Part shown: one piece after another, positions 63,915 through 64,000 of the stretch
Position numbering within the stretch: the stretch's first letter is position 1
Layout: each line of letters begins with the position of its first letter
DNA from: Alphaproteobacteria bacterium
Lineage (GTDB): Bacteria; Pseudomonadota; Alphaproteobacteria; RF32; CAG-239
Reading direction: 5' to 3'
Assembly (NCBI GenBank): GCA_017501665.1
Contig: JAFVWM010000036.1
Location: 158,498-222,497 of the forward strand
DNA: 64,000 bases
Translations under genes and position numbers: made by a program
The notes under the pieces: model-generated
The model's database searches: none
Told to the model about the DNA's origin: nothing
The model's input: only the letters and a program-made list of their open reading frames with translations

Positions 63915-63960
63915 AGATCTGGCTTTTGCCTTACTCTCCCGCGTTCTTTAAGACGAACGC
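63915..63960 (-). rRNA. 5S rRNA 3'-end-like fragment
   Basis: On the minus strand: hairpin GCGTTC/GAACGC with a GTCTTAAA loop, then GGGAGAGTAAGG and GCCAGATC. This resembles helix IV, loop E and the 3' strand of 5S rRNA. Upstream (63965-63994) is a terminator hairpin where helices II-III should be, so this is a fragment or a look-alike, not a full 5S gene. Confidence 0.4.
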
Positions 63961-63964
63961 TAAG

Positions 63965-63994
63965 CAAAAACAACCGTTGCTCCGGTTGTTTTTG
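63965..63994. terminator. Strong symmetrical terminator hairpin at right edge
   Basis: CAAAAACAACCG pairs perfectly with CGGTTGTTTTTG, giving A- and T-rich ends on both strands. Confidence 0.75.
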
Positions 63995-64000
63995 TCTGCA

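Overview
The window is a gene-dense, AT-rich stretch of bacterial chromosome. Gene content and order point to an alphaproteobacterium, most likely one of the low-GC, fermentative, gut-associated lineages (my inference from ftsE-ftsX-ydcF-plsC-DUF2125, rsmD-rluB next to tadA, DUF2066 next to a PerM-type transporter, CarD, HslVU, and the Pta-AckA acetate pathway). No rRNA operon, IS element, integrase or CRISPR array is seen. One tRNA gene is present, and a short 5S-like piece lies at the right edge.

1-6.8 kb is a fatty-acid/lysophospholipid uptake locus. Two near-identical FadL-type porin genes flank a fused acyltransferase/acyl-ACP synthetase (Aas) and a TetR-type regulator. The same 12-bp palindrome TCAATCGATTGA sits upstream of both fadL copies and between aas and the regulator. 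rpsU and an orphan zinc-metallopeptidase-like gene lie inside this locus.

6.8-38.3 kb is mainly housekeeping: a two-gene unknown module, DUF502-recJ-OmpA lipoprotein, DUF192 lipoprotein, ackA/pta, ndk, DUF2066/PerM, rpsF-rpsR-rplI, comM, hslVU-hemW, recX, hslO, apaG, carD and glmM. Scattered among these are accessory genes: a Panacea-like protein, a papain/NlpC-like protein, a lipoprotein with a catalytically dead trypsin domain, a Cys-rich beta-helix secreted protein, and a YjfB-like small protein.

38.4-48.1 kb is an accessory island next to tRNA-Thr(TGT). Immediately after the tRNA is a 260-bp tandem duplication that contains the tRNA 3' end and an inverted piece of the tRNA. A 49-bp repeat (tRNA 3' end plus terminator) recurs at 41.7 kb, enclosing a tightly coupled operon of radical SAM enzyme, uracil-DNA-glycosylase-like protein and MazG-like pyrophosphohydrolase. 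Beyond it lie small membrane and secreted proteins, paralogous families, a decayed paralogue, and three genes sharing an almost invariant ~31-nt 5' leader. Many of these genes lack a Shine-Dalgarno sequence, unlike the core genes.

48.1-64 kb returns to core genes: Na+/Ca2+ exchanger, aspS, rnd, ArsR regulator, xseB-ispA, zinc-ribbon protein, ftsEX cluster, rsmD/rluB, tadA, PHP phosphoesterase and the CCA-adding enzyme. The best candidates for something undescribed are the radical SAM/UDG/MazG operon in the tRNA-Thr island and the shared leader with its possible MLYNRQ upstream ORF.
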